Part shown: positions 1-5,689 of the stretch, in pieces
Layout of the letters: each line of letters starts with the position of its first letter
Numbering within the stretch: position 1 is the stretch's first letter
NCBI GenBank assembly: GCA_900543365.1
Contig: UQRG01000071.1
Location: forward strand, 1 to 7,289
Direction: 5' to 3'
Length of the DNA stretch: 7,289 bases
Origin: an uncultured Eubacterium sp.
GTDB taxonomy: Bacteria; Bacillota; Clostridia; Lachnospirales; CAG-274
Translations under genes and position numbers: made by a program
The notes under the pieces: model-generated
Database searches by the model: none
Told to the model about the DNA's origin: nothing
What the model saw: the letters and a program-made list of their open reading frames with translations, nothing else

Positions 1-11
1 TTATGTAAAAA

Positions 12-20
12 TGTTATAAT
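12..20 (+). promoter_or_regulatory. Extended -10 promoter element of the kinase-like gene
   Basis: TG at 12-13, one base, then a perfect TATAAT at 15-20 form an extended -10 box. Transcription would start near 27, giving a leader of about 30 nt before the AGGAGG at 45-50 and the ATG at 58. The -35 box would lie left of the window edge and cannot be checked. Confidence 0.6.
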
Positions 21-57
21 ATTATAAAGAAAATTTAATTTTACAGGAGGTATTCAT

Positions 58-648
58 ATGAAAAAAATAATAACAATAAGCCGAGAGTTTGGTAGTGGTG
101 GTAGAACTATAGGTAGAAAAGTAGCAGAAAAATTAAGAATACCTTTTTATGACAAAGAGATTATTGAAAAAGTAGCAGAAAAATCTGGTTTATCTAAAAA
201 GTATATAGAGGAAAAAGGAGAGTACTCACCATCTAAGAGTATATTTTCATATTCTTTTTTAGGAAGGAATATTGATGGTGTTTCCGTTGAAGATTACATA
301 ATTAGTACTCAAAGAAAAATTATCATTGATATTGCTAATGAAGGACCTTGTGTAATTGTTGGTAGGTGTGCTGACTTTATACTTAGAAATAGAGATGATG
401 TGTTTAATGTATTTATACATTCAAGCATTGAAAAAAGGGCTGAAAGAATTGTAAAAATTTATGGTGAAACTGATAAATCTCCTAAAAAACGACTTGAAGA
501 AAAGGATAAAAAGAGAAGTATAAATTATAAGTATTGTACTGATAGAGTTTGGGGAATGTCACAAAATTATGATATTTCACTTAATAGTGGTGAAATTGGT
601 ATTGAAAACTGCGTGGAAATTATTACTGAACTTGTAAAGGTATTATAA
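58..648 (+). CDS. Cytidylate kinase-like family protein (P-loop nucleotide kinase)
   Basis: This 196-residue soluble protein belongs to the cytidylate kinase-like family (Pfam Cytidylate_kin2), small P-loop proteins related to CMP kinase. It starts with a beta strand and glycine-rich phosphate-binding loop, SREFGSGGRTIG at residues 8-19, followed by the family's FYDKEII at 30-36. The conserved GRCADFIL lies at 102-109, and a basic, lid-like segment (about 143-166, rich in Lys and Arg and ending in DRVWG) follows. The length is normal for the family. The start is fixed by a perfect AGGAGG at 45-50, 7 nt before the ATG. The gene has its own promoter and a terminator behind it, so it is probably monocistronic. 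The substrate is not established for most members of this family; nucleotide phosphorylation is inferred from the fold. It should not be called cmk without evidence, because the canonical CMP kinase is a different, longer protein. Confidence 0.88.
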   Translation: MKKIITISREFGSGGRTIGRKVAEKLRIPFYDKEIIEKVAEKSGLSKKYIEEKGEYSPSKSIFSYSFLGRNIDGVSVEDYIISTQRKIIIDIANEGPCVIVGRCADFILRNRDDVFNVFIHSSIEKRAERIVKIYGETDKSPKKRLEEKDKKRSINYKYCTDRVWGMSQNYDISLNSGEIGIENCVEIITELVKVL

Positions 649-661
649 TATATTTGATAAC

Positions 662-712
662 AAAGGCTGTTGAGAATGTGTTAAAATCATATTTTCCAAC
701 AGTCTTTTATTT
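662..712 (+). terminator. Rho-independent terminator after the kinase-like gene
   Basis: An 11-bp stem, AAAGGCTGTTG (662-672) with CAACAGTCTTT (697-707), has one G-T wobble and a 24-nt AT-rich loop. It is followed by a T-rich stretch (TTTTATTT, to 712). It starts 14 nt after the stop codon and separates the kinase-like gene from the tsaE operon. Confidence 0.72.
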
Positions 713-719
713 ACATTTA

Positions 720-748
720 TTGCATTAATTATAAAAATATGTTATGAT
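720..748 (+). promoter_or_regulatory. Sigma-A-type promoter of the tsaE-tsaB-rimI-lon operon
   Basis: TTGCAT (720-725), a 17-nt spacer and TATGAT (743-748) match the housekeeping promoter pattern. TG at 740-741 adds an extended -10. The predicted transcription start near 755 leaves a leader of about 20-25 nt to the tsaE ATG at 778. No riboswitch-like structure fits in so short a leader. Confidence 0.65.
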
Positions 749-777
749 TAAATCATTAAATGTGGGAGTGTATAATT

Positions 778-1200
778 ATGATTTATGAAGTTTTTAAAGA
801 AGAGGAAACTAAACAAATAGGCTTTAATATGGGTCAAAATGCAAAAACTGGAGAAATATATTGCTTAAAAGGCGATTTAGGTGTTGGTAAGACAGTTTTT
901 ACTAAAGGTTTTGCACAAGGCTTAGGAATAACAGATTATATTACAAGCCCAACTTTTACTATTGTAAATGAATACAAATCAGGTAGAATTCCATTTTATC
1001 ATTTTGATGTTTATAGAATAGGTGATTCTGATGAAATGTATGACATTGGTTGTGACGAATATTTCTTTGGTTATGGTGTTTGCCTTATTGAATGGGCAGA
1101 GCTTATTGAAGATATTTTACCAGATAATGTTAAGTGGATAGAAATAACAAAAGATTTAAATGTTGATGATGTTAATTATAGAAAAATAGAGGTAAGATAA
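778..1200 (+). CDS. tsaE: tRNA t6A biosynthesis ATPase TsaE
   Basis: TsaE is the small P-loop ATPase that binds the TsaB-TsaD complex and drives turnover in the synthesis of N6-threonylcarbamoyladenosine at position 37 of ANN-decoding tRNAs; it is a cytosolic protein. The Walker A motif is GDLGVGKT at residues 32-39. Family signatures follow: SPTFTIVNEY at 57-66, HFDVYRI at 75-81 and the Walker B region LIEWAE at 103-108. I chose the ATG at 778 (140 residues, near the usual 140-160) because GGGAG at 764-768 stands 9 nt before it and its product begins in the normal TsaE way. An in-frame ATG at 760 would add six residues but lies upstream of that ribosome binding site and almost on the predicted transcription start. 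First gene of a four-gene operon; the tsaB ATG follows its stop codon after one base. Confidence 0.95.
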   Translation: MIYEVFKEEETKQIGFNMGQNAKTGEIYCLKGDLGVGKTVFTKGFAQGLGITDYITSPTFTIVNEYKSGRIPFYHFDVYRIGDSDEMYDIGCDEYFFGYGVCLIEWAELIEDILPDNVKWIEITKDLNVDDVNYRKIEVR

Positions 1201-1201
1201 A

Positions 1202-1906
1202 ATGAAAATACTGGCTTTAGATACAACTGGGCTTGTAGCAAGTGTTGCATTGGTTGATGAAAATAAGACTATTGCTGAATTTACTACAAATTATAAAAAG
1301 ACACATTCACAGACTATTATGCCTATGATTGAAGAACTTGCTAAAATGGTAGACCTTGACCTTAATGATTTGGATTATATTGCTTGTTCAAGTGGTCCCG
1401 GTAGTTTTACTGGTCTTAGAATTGGTGCGGCAACTGCTAAAGGTCTTGCTCACGGTTTAGATAAAAAGATTATTCCAGTGCCAACTCTTGATGGTCTTGC
1501 TTACAATTTGTCAGAGTGTAGCAAACTTGTTGTACCTATTATGGACGCTAGAAGAAATCAAGTTTATTCAGCTATATATAGTAATATAAATGGTCTGGAA
1601 AGAATAAGTGATTATATGGCTTGCGATATTAAAGAACTTCTTGATATGGTAATTGAAATTGATGAAAATGCTGTATTTTTAGGTGATGGAGTGCCTGTAT
1701 TTAAAGATAAAATTGCTGAGTTTAATACTGGCTTTAAGTTTGCTTCACAAAGTGCCAATATGCAAAGAGCATCTTGTGTAGGCACTTTAGCTATGGAAAG
1801 AATTAATGAGGCTATAAGTCCTAATGACTTTGAAATTTTATATTTGAGAAAATCACAAGCAGAAAGAGAATTGGAAGAAAAAAATGAAAATAGAGTTAAT
1901 GAATAA
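1202..1906 (+). CDS. tsaB: tRNA t6A biosynthesis scaffold protein TsaB
   Basis: TsaB is an ASKHA-fold protein that dimerises with TsaD and is needed for transfer of the threonylcarbamoyl group to tRNA A37; it is a non-catalytic partner. The protein has 234 residues, the usual bacterial length. It opens with the fold's phosphate-loop strand MKILALDTTG (1-10), carries KTHSQTIMP at 33-41 and the hallmark GPGSFTGLRIG at 65-75, then VVPIMDARRNQVYSAIY and the C-terminal YLRKSQAERE typical of the family. An AGAGG at 1188-1192, inside the end of tsaE, serves the ATG 9 nt later, so tsaE and tsaB are probably translated in a coupled way. The last 23 nt overlap the start of rimI. TsaD is not in this window and must be encoded elsewhere. 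Confidence 0.95.
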   Translation: MKILALDTTGLVASVALVDENKTIAEFTTNYKKTHSQTIMPMIEELAKMVDLDLNDLDYIACSSGPGSFTGLRIGAATAKGLAHGLDKKIIPVPTLDGLAYNLSECSKLVVPIMDARRNQVYSAIYSNINGLERISDYMACDIKELLDMVIEIDENAVFLGDGVPVFKDKIAEFNTGFKFASQSANMQRASCVGTLAMERINEAISPNDFEILYLRKSQAERELEEKNENRVNE

Positions 1907-2342
1907 AAATCATATTGATGGTATAATGGAAATAGAAAAAGATAGTTTTGCTATACCTTGGACTAGAGCGTCTGTTGAAAAGGAGTTAATAAACAAATTT
2001 GCTTATTATGTTGTTGCAATAGAGGATAACAATGTTTTAGGCTATGGTGGTATGTGGCATATTGTAAATGAAGGTCATATTACTAATATTGCTGTTCATA
2101 AGAATCATAGACAAAAAGGTATAGGTAATGCTATAATTAATGCTCTTGTTGATATTGCTAAAGAAAAGGAAATGATGGGGCTTACTCTTGAAGTAAGAAA
2201 AAGCAATGAGTCTGCTTTAGCTCTGTATAAGAAAAATGGATTTAAGCTTGAGGGAATTCGTCCTGAATATTATGAGGATAATAAAGAAGATGCCTATATT
2301 ATGTGGAAGTATTTAGTTCCAGAGGAGGAAGTAATAGGCTGA
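1884..2342 (+). CDS. rimI: RimI-type protein N-alpha-acetyltransferase (GNAT)
   Basis: RimI transfers acetyl from acetyl-CoA to protein N termini, classically that of ribosomal protein S18. This 152-residue protein has the full GNAT fold: an N-terminal helix region with the RimI-type SFAIPWTRASVEKEL (21-35), the acetyl-CoA pyrophosphate-binding HRQKGIG (75-81) after strand ITNIAV (66-71), LEVRKSN at 102-108, and ALYKKNGF at 113-120. Glu103 and Tyr115 fall where the proposed catalytic base and acid of enterobacterial RimI lie. The ATG at 1884 is preceded by GGAAG at 1873-1877. It overlaps tsaB by 23 nt in another frame, which suggests translational coupling. A second ATG at 1899 would lose five residues of the first beta strand and is less likely. 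The true substrate here is unknown; clustering with tsa genes is common in Firmicutes. Confidence 0.92.
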   Translation: MKIELMNKNHIDGIMEIEKDSFAIPWTRASVEKELINKFAYYVVAIEDNNVLGYGGMWHIVNEGHITNIAVHKNHRQKGIGNAIINALVDIAKEKEMMGLTLEVRKSNESALALYKKNGFKLEGIRPEYYEDNKEDAYIMWKYLVPEEEVIG

Positions 2343-2355
2343 CGGAGGTGTTGTA

Positions 2356-4749
2356 ATGATTAAGAAATTGAAATATAATGAATTAAAGAAATTTTGCAGA
2401 AATAAGGAAATAAATATTGATAATAGTAAATATACTGACCATTTAATTGGTCAGCCTAATGGTGCAGAGGCTCTTGAGTTTGGTTTAAATGTTAAGAGTA
2501 AGGGTTATAACATATATCTTGCTGGTTTGTCTGCTAGTGGCAAAACTACTTATGCTGAAAAATTTGCTAAAGATTTGGCTGTTAAAGAAAAAACCCCTGA
2601 TGATATGTGTTATGTTTTAGATTTTGAAAAGCCATCTGTTCCTAAGTTACTTAAGTTAAGGGCTGGTACAGGTAAGGAATTTAAAGCTGATATGGAGGAA
2701 TTTATAAATCAGTTAAGTATAGAAATTCCTAAAGTCTTTTCATCAGCAAAATATAGTGATGACAAGGATAGAATAATTAAAACTTATCAGAAGAAAAAAG
2801 ATGAGGCATTAAAAGAGCTTACTGAAGAAGCTAAAAAATATAATTTTGGTGTTAAAACAAGTAGCAATGGTGGTATATATTTTCTTCCTATAGTAGATGG
2901 CAAAACTATAGGAGAGGAGGAATACGAGGAGCTTTCAGAAGAAGAAAAGGAAGAAATAAATGAAGGTTCTGATGAGGTACACGAGCTTGCTAATTCTACA
3001 ATGAAATATGTTCGTGACCTTGACAAAAAGGCAACTGCTGAAATTGAAAATATGGATTATACTACGGGTTTATTTACAGTAGGTCATTTTCTTACACCAA
3101 TTCAAGGCAAATATGTTGATAATAATGATGTTAGTCAGTATTTGTTAAAGGTCAAGGAAGATATACTTGATAATATTGATTTGTTTTCAGATAACGAAGA
3201 AGACGGCAATGACGACCCTCTTGCTGCAATGATGCCTTGGAATTTAAAAAAGAGTACCAATGAGATATTTGAAAAATATAGTGTTAATTTAATTGTTGAT
3301 AATAGCCAATTAAATGGAGCACCGGTTATTGTAGATTACAATCCAACTTATGCCAATTTAATTGGTGAAGTTGAATACGAAAATGAAAATGGCAATCTTA
3401 CTACTGATTTTATGAAGATTAAAGCTGGTCTTTTGCATAAGGCAAATGGTGGTTATCTTATTTTCCACGCATCAGATTTGTTGACTAATGCTTTTGCTTG
3501 GGATACATTAAAACGAGCTTTAATTACAAACAAAGTTACTATTGAGCCTTTAAAGGAATATCAGTTTGGTGGTATTACTGTTGCAGGTATTCAGCCAGAA
3601 TCTGCCGATATTAATGTTAAAGTAATCGTAGTAGGTTCAATGTATTATTATGAACTTTTAAAGCAATATGATGATGACTTTTCTAAGTTATTTAAAATTT
3701 GTGCATTATTTGATTATGAAATGGATTTTTCAGAAGAAAATATTAATGCAATGCTTGGTTTTGTTAAGAACTATTGTATAAAAAATGAGCTTTTACCTAT
3801 AGAGGATAATGCTCTTTGTGAAATTTTGGAATATTCTGTTAGGCTTGCTGAAAGACAGGATAAACTAACTACAAGATTTGGACTTATATGTGATATTTTA
3901 GCTGAAGCAGATGCTTGGGCAAAACTTGACAATGCAAATTCTATTGATAGTAAGTATATATCAAAGGCAATAAATAAGTCAATGGAAAGAGTAAACATTT
4001 ATGCTAAAAAATATAGCAAAATGATTTCTAACAATGAAATTATGATTTCTACAGAAGGTCAGGCAGTAGGTCAGATTAATGGTCTTTGTGTAATGGAAAT
4101 GGGAGATTATACCTTTGGTATGCCTACGAGAATAACTGCAAGCACATATACTGGCAAGGCTGGCATTGTTAATATAGAAAAAGAGGCAGAAATGAGCGGT
4201 TCAATTCACGATAAGGGTATGCAAGTTTTAATTGGATATCTAGGTGGAAAGTATGCCCAAAAAAATCCTTTAACATTAAGTTGCAGAGTTTGTTTTGAAC
4301 AAAGTTATAATGGTGTAGATGGCGATAGTGCATCATCAACAGAAACTTATGCTATTATTTCCAGCCTTAGTGAGTGTCCTATTAATCAGGAGCTTGCTGT
4401 AACAGGTAGTATGAATCAAAAAGGTGAAATTCAACCAATAGGTGGTGTTACTTATAAGATTGAGGGCTTTTTTGATGTTTGCAATGAAAGAGGTCTTACA
4501 GGAAGTCAAGGATGTATAATACCTGCAACTAATGTTAAGGATTTAGTTCTTAAAGATGAAATTATTTCTGCTGTTAAAGAAGGTAAATTCCATATTTATG
4601 CTATTGATAGTATTGATGATGGTATTGAACTATTAATGGGTAAAAAAGCTGGTAAAAAACTTGCAAATGGTGGGTATAGTAAGGATAGTGTTCATTATTT
4701 AGTAGAAAATAAGTTAAAGAATTATTATAGAAGGGCAAGTGAAAATTAA
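2356..4749 (+). CDS. Lon-type ATP-dependent serine protease (AAA_32 / Lon_C)
   Basis: This 797-residue protein is a soluble Lon-related protease of the kind with an AAA_32 ATPase region and no LAN substrate-binding domain. Family hallmarks are LIGQPNGAEALEFGL (30-44), the Walker A GLSASGKT at 57-64, and DDMCYVLDFEKPSVPKLLKL at 82-101. A charged coiled-coil insert rich in Glu and Lys follows at about 140-235. ANGGYLIFHASDLL (363-376) fills the Walker B position. The C-terminal Lon proteolytic domain holds the Ser-Lys dyad: Ser658 in DGDSASS and Lys701 in GGVTYKIEGF, 43 residues apart as in E. coli Lon (679/722). A strong GGAGG (2344-2348) stands 7 nt before the ATG, 13 nt after the rimI stop. 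It is the last gene of the t6A operon. Such proteins are thought to degrade damaged or regulatory proteins, but the substrates of this branch are poorly known. No transmembrane segment is apparent, unlike archaeal LonB. Confidence 0.93.
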   Translation: MIKKLKYNELKKFCRNKEINIDNSKYTDHLIGQPNGAEALEFGLNVKSKGYNIYLAGLSASGKTTYAEKFAKDLAVKEKTPDDMCYVLDFEKPSVPKLLKLRAGTGKEFKADMEEFINQLSIEIPKVFSSAKYSDDKDRIIKTYQKKKDEALKELTEEAKKYNFGVKTSSNGGIYFLPIVDGKTIGEEEYEELSEEEKEEINEGSDEVHELANSTMKYVRDLDKKATAEIENMDYTTGLFTVGHFLTPIQGKYVDNNDVSQYLLKVKEDILDNIDLFSDNEEDGNDDPLAAMMPWNLKKSTNEIFEKYSVNLIVDNSQLNGAPVIVDYNPTYANLIGEVEYENENGNLTTDFMKIKAGLLHKANGGYLIFHASDLLTNAFAWDTLKRALITNKVTIEPLKEYQFGGITVAGIQPESADINVKVIVVGSMYYYELLKQYDDDFSKLFKICALFDYEMDFSEENINAMLGFVKNYCIKNELLPIEDNALCEILEYSVRLAERQDKLTTRFGLICDILAEADAWAKLDNANSIDSKYISKAINKSMERVNIYAKKYSKMISNNEIMISTEGQAVGQINGLCVMEMGDYTFGMPTRITASTYTGKAGIVNIEKEAEMSGSIHDKGMQVLIGYLGGKYAQKNPLTLSCRVCFEQSYNGVDGDSASSTETYAIISSLSECPINQELAVTGSMNQKGEIQPIGGVTYKIEGFFDVCNERGLTGSQGCIIPATNVKDLVLKDEIISAVKEGKFHIYAIDSIDDGIELLMGKKAGKKLANGGYSKDSVHYLVENKLKNYYRRASEN

Positions 4750-4771
4750 TAATATATAAAATGTTTAAATA

Positions 4772-4805
4772 TAATAGTGTAGAATTTAAATATTCTATAC
4801 TATTA
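4772..4805 (+). terminator. AT-rich hairpin, possible end of the tsaE-lon operon
   Basis: A 14-bp stem (4772-4785 with 4792-4805, one G-T wobble) and a 6-nt loop stand 22 nt after the lon stop codon. It lacks a T tract on either strand, so it is not a textbook intrinsic terminator. It may stabilise the 3' end of the message or slow the polymerase. Confidence 0.4.
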
Positions 4806-4890
4806 ATATAAGTATGGAAAATCCAATCAAGGGTATGGGAAAAATTTTCTGTAAATTAGTTTTCTATGATAATTACAATAATTAATTATA

Positions 4891-4919
4891 TGGTGATTGA
4901 GCAGAACTCTGCTTAACCA
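4891..4919. repeat. Inverted repeat (hairpin) beside the IS256 remnant
   Basis: AGCAGA (4900-4905) and TCTGCT (4908-4913) are perfect inverse copies around two bases. TGGT at 4891-4894 and ACCA at 4916-4919 add an outer stem after a small asymmetric internal loop. It is only 15 nt from the larger nested hairpin at 4934-5016 and is probably part of the same non-coding end of the IS256 element. The two-base loop is too tight for an RNA hairpin unless the closing pair opens. Confidence 0.5.
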
Positions 4920-4933
4920 CCGATAATTGTACT

Positions 4934-5016
4934 ATAGCAACCAAAATCAGGTATGTTAAGAGCACCCTCGTAGAGGGTGTTCATTTTACCCTTGATATTC
5001 TGATTTTTAGTGCTAT
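4934..5016. repeat. Long nested inverted repeat with a GC-rich inner hairpin
   Basis: The inner hairpin pairs CACCCTC (4963-4969) with GAGGGTG (4973-4979) around GTA, and extends to 4960/4982 with one G-T wobble. Around it, AAAATCAG (4943-4950) pairs with CTGATTTT (5000-5007), and ATAGCA (4934-4939) pairs with TGCTAT (5011-5016), separated by a 3 x 3 mismatch. The outer arm contains the terminal TAG (5013-5015) of the IS256-like pseudogene on the minus strand. Read from that strand it lies just where a transposase transcript would end, so it could have been the terminator or anti-readthrough structure of the element, although no T tract follows. An independent structured RNA is a less likely alternative. 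Confidence 0.65.
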
Positions 5017-5198
5017 TTTTCGATTCTGTCACCGTACATAATGCTCTATTTGCCGTATACCTTGCCCCAGTTTCTAAGTGGGAGAGTCCATTTTTTGATA
5101 GCCTCAAATGTGGCAAGATAAAGAGCTTTCAGCAAGGATGTATCACTTGAAAATATGCTCCTTTGTCTATTTAATTGCTTATAGCTACTAGCAACACT
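5013..5198 (-). pseudogene. IS256-family (Mutator) transposase, C-terminal remnant
   Basis: The minus strand reads S-V-A-S-S-Y followed by KQLNRQRSIFSSDTSLLKAL and then YLATFEAIKKWTLPLRNWGK, VYGK, a stop, SIMYGDRIEK and a final TAG. This closely follows the C terminus of clostridial IS256-family transposases (pattern NRQRSVFPSDTALLKALYLA, WTxPxRNWGxVYGELSIMYE). The in-frame TAG at 5046-5048 falls inside the conserved VYGELSIMY segment, so even this fragment is broken. All of the protein before the S(V/L)NS-Y region is missing: at about 5198 the homology stops and IS30-like sequence begins. The catalytic DDE residues of the family lie upstream and are lost. It cannot make a functional transposase. 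Assignment is from recalled family sequence, not from a search. Confidence 0.85.
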
Positions 5199-5290
5199 TA
5201 GAAATCATTGATAATTTCAAGGGATGTTTTATATCCAATACATTTCCTAGGTCGGTTATTTATCAAATTAAGTTTTTCACTTAATTTTAG
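5198..5290 (-). pseudogene. IS30-family transposase, C-terminal remnant
   Basis: The minus strand encodes LKLSEKLNLINNRPRK then CIGYKTSLEIINDF and a TAA at 5198-5200. The INNRPRKCxGYKTxxE pattern is the signature tail of IS30-family transposases, just after their last catalytic Glu. A stop (5291-5293) lies directly upstream in this frame. The next frame, open from 5339 to 5280, ends in MSLTKIK, which would run smoothly into EKLNLINNRPRK if one base near 5277-5285 were an insertion, so a frameshift is likely. Everything before that is lost. The TTGCACTT at 5344-5351 and its surroundings may be a leftover of an IS30 end, but this is weak. Confidence 0.75.
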
Positions 5291-5377
5291 TCAATGACAT
5301 TTTACCACAGAATTTATCGTATGACTTTTTCTTTTTTATCTGTTGCACTTGTTGTTATAAATTAGCTGTAAAAAATA

Positions 5378-5406
5378 TTGATAAATCAGAAAATATATAA
5401 TATAAT
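5378..5406 (+). promoter_or_regulatory. Near-consensus promoter of the small ORF
   Basis: TTGATA (5378-5383), exactly 17 nt, and TATAAT (5401-5406) make one of the best sigma-A promoters in the window. The start point would be near 5413, about 27 nt before the TTG start at 5440. It lies just outside the IS30 remnant. Confidence 0.7.
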
Positions 5407-5439
5407 AGTAATAGATTAAATGATAAAGGAAACTCTATC

Positions 5440-5583
5440 TTGAGACATAGTAATCAATATGATAATTTTGTTGTTACTGTAAGTTTTAAGAATGAAATGC
5501 CTACACAAGAAGAAACTAGCCAGTTAAAAAATGAAATTAAACATATTCTATTATCAATTTTTTCCCAAAGTAAAGAAGGCTAA
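5440..5583 (+). CDS. Small hypothetical protein (47 aa, TTG start) next to a serine recombinase
   Basis: I do not recognise a named family. The frame is open from 5401, after a stop at 5398-5400, to TAA at 5581-5583, and its only early start codon is TTG at 5440, with AAAGGA (5425-5430) 9 nt before it. The product begins MRHSNQYDNFVVTVSFKNEM; the first part looks like a beta strand (FVVTVSF), and residues 21-40 (PTQEETSQLKNEIKHILLSI) look like an amphipathic helix after a PTxEE cap. It has no signal peptide or membrane segment. A strong promoter stands in front and a strong terminator follows 9 nt after the stop, so it is a complete transcription unit of its own. It lies 162 nt upstream of the recombinase on the same strand. 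It could be a small accessory or regulatory protein of the recombinase, or the tail of a degraded gene; the well-placed signals favour a real gene. Confidence 0.55.
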   Translation: MRHSNQYDNFVVTVSFKNEMPTQEETSQLKNEIKHILLSIFSQSKEG

Positions 5584-5592
5584 TAAATACGC

Positions 5593-5629
5593 AAACAGAG
5601 AGATTTATACTTATCTCTCTGTTTTTTTT
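5593..5629 (+). terminator. Strong rho-independent terminator after the small ORF
   Basis: A 12-bp perfect stem (5593-5604 with 5613-5624, core ACAGAGAGAT/ATCTCTCTGT) with an 8-nt loop runs into eight T residues (5622-5629). It starts 9 nt after the stop of the small ORF and insulates the recombinase gene, which therefore needs its own promoter. Confidence 0.9.
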
Positions 5630-5689
5630 AACTGTTTTTTTAAAGCACCTTAAAAACTTACCTATTTGAAGTATGACACATAATATAAA

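Larger units (their letters stand above)
4829..5377 (-). mobile_element. Scar of degenerate IS256- and IS30-family insertion sequences
   Basis: This is most of the gene-free stretch between the lon-like gene and the small ORF at 5440. It holds two transposase C-terminal fragments, both on the minus strand: IS256-like at 5013-5198 and IS30-like at 5198-5290 with a possible extension to about 5339. It also holds a structured non-coding block at 4891-5016. The block and the IS256 fragment are visibly richer in G and C than the flanks, which fits foreign origin. No intact transposase and no complete pair of terminal repeats can be seen. The sequence GGGTATGGGAAAAATTTTCT starting at 4829 could be the outer terminal repeat of the IS256 element, but the partner end is gone, so both outer borders are uncertain. 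Confidence 0.6.

Noticed and set aside
760..777. Upstream ATG for tsaE at 760
   Set aside because: It would add six atypical residues, lies before the GGGAG site and almost at the predicted transcription start; ATG 778 fits better.
2787..3026. 79-codon minus-strand ORF
   Set aside because: Serine-rich shadow of the Glu/Lys-rich coiled-coil part of the Lon-type protease; no ribosome binding site or own promoter.
3771..3998. 75-codon minus-strand ORF
   Set aside because: Lies wholly inside the protease gene on the opposite strand and has no family features.
4913..5116. 67-codon minus-strand ORF
   Set aside because: It overlaps the IS256 transposase remnant in another frame and runs through the nested inverted repeat; it has no convincing start signals and is a product of the pseudogene's composition.
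5341..5370. TTGCACTTGTTG-type sequence as an IS30 terminal repeat
   Set aside because: It vaguely resembles IS30-element ends, but no partner repeat or target duplication is visible, so I do not list it as a separate feature.
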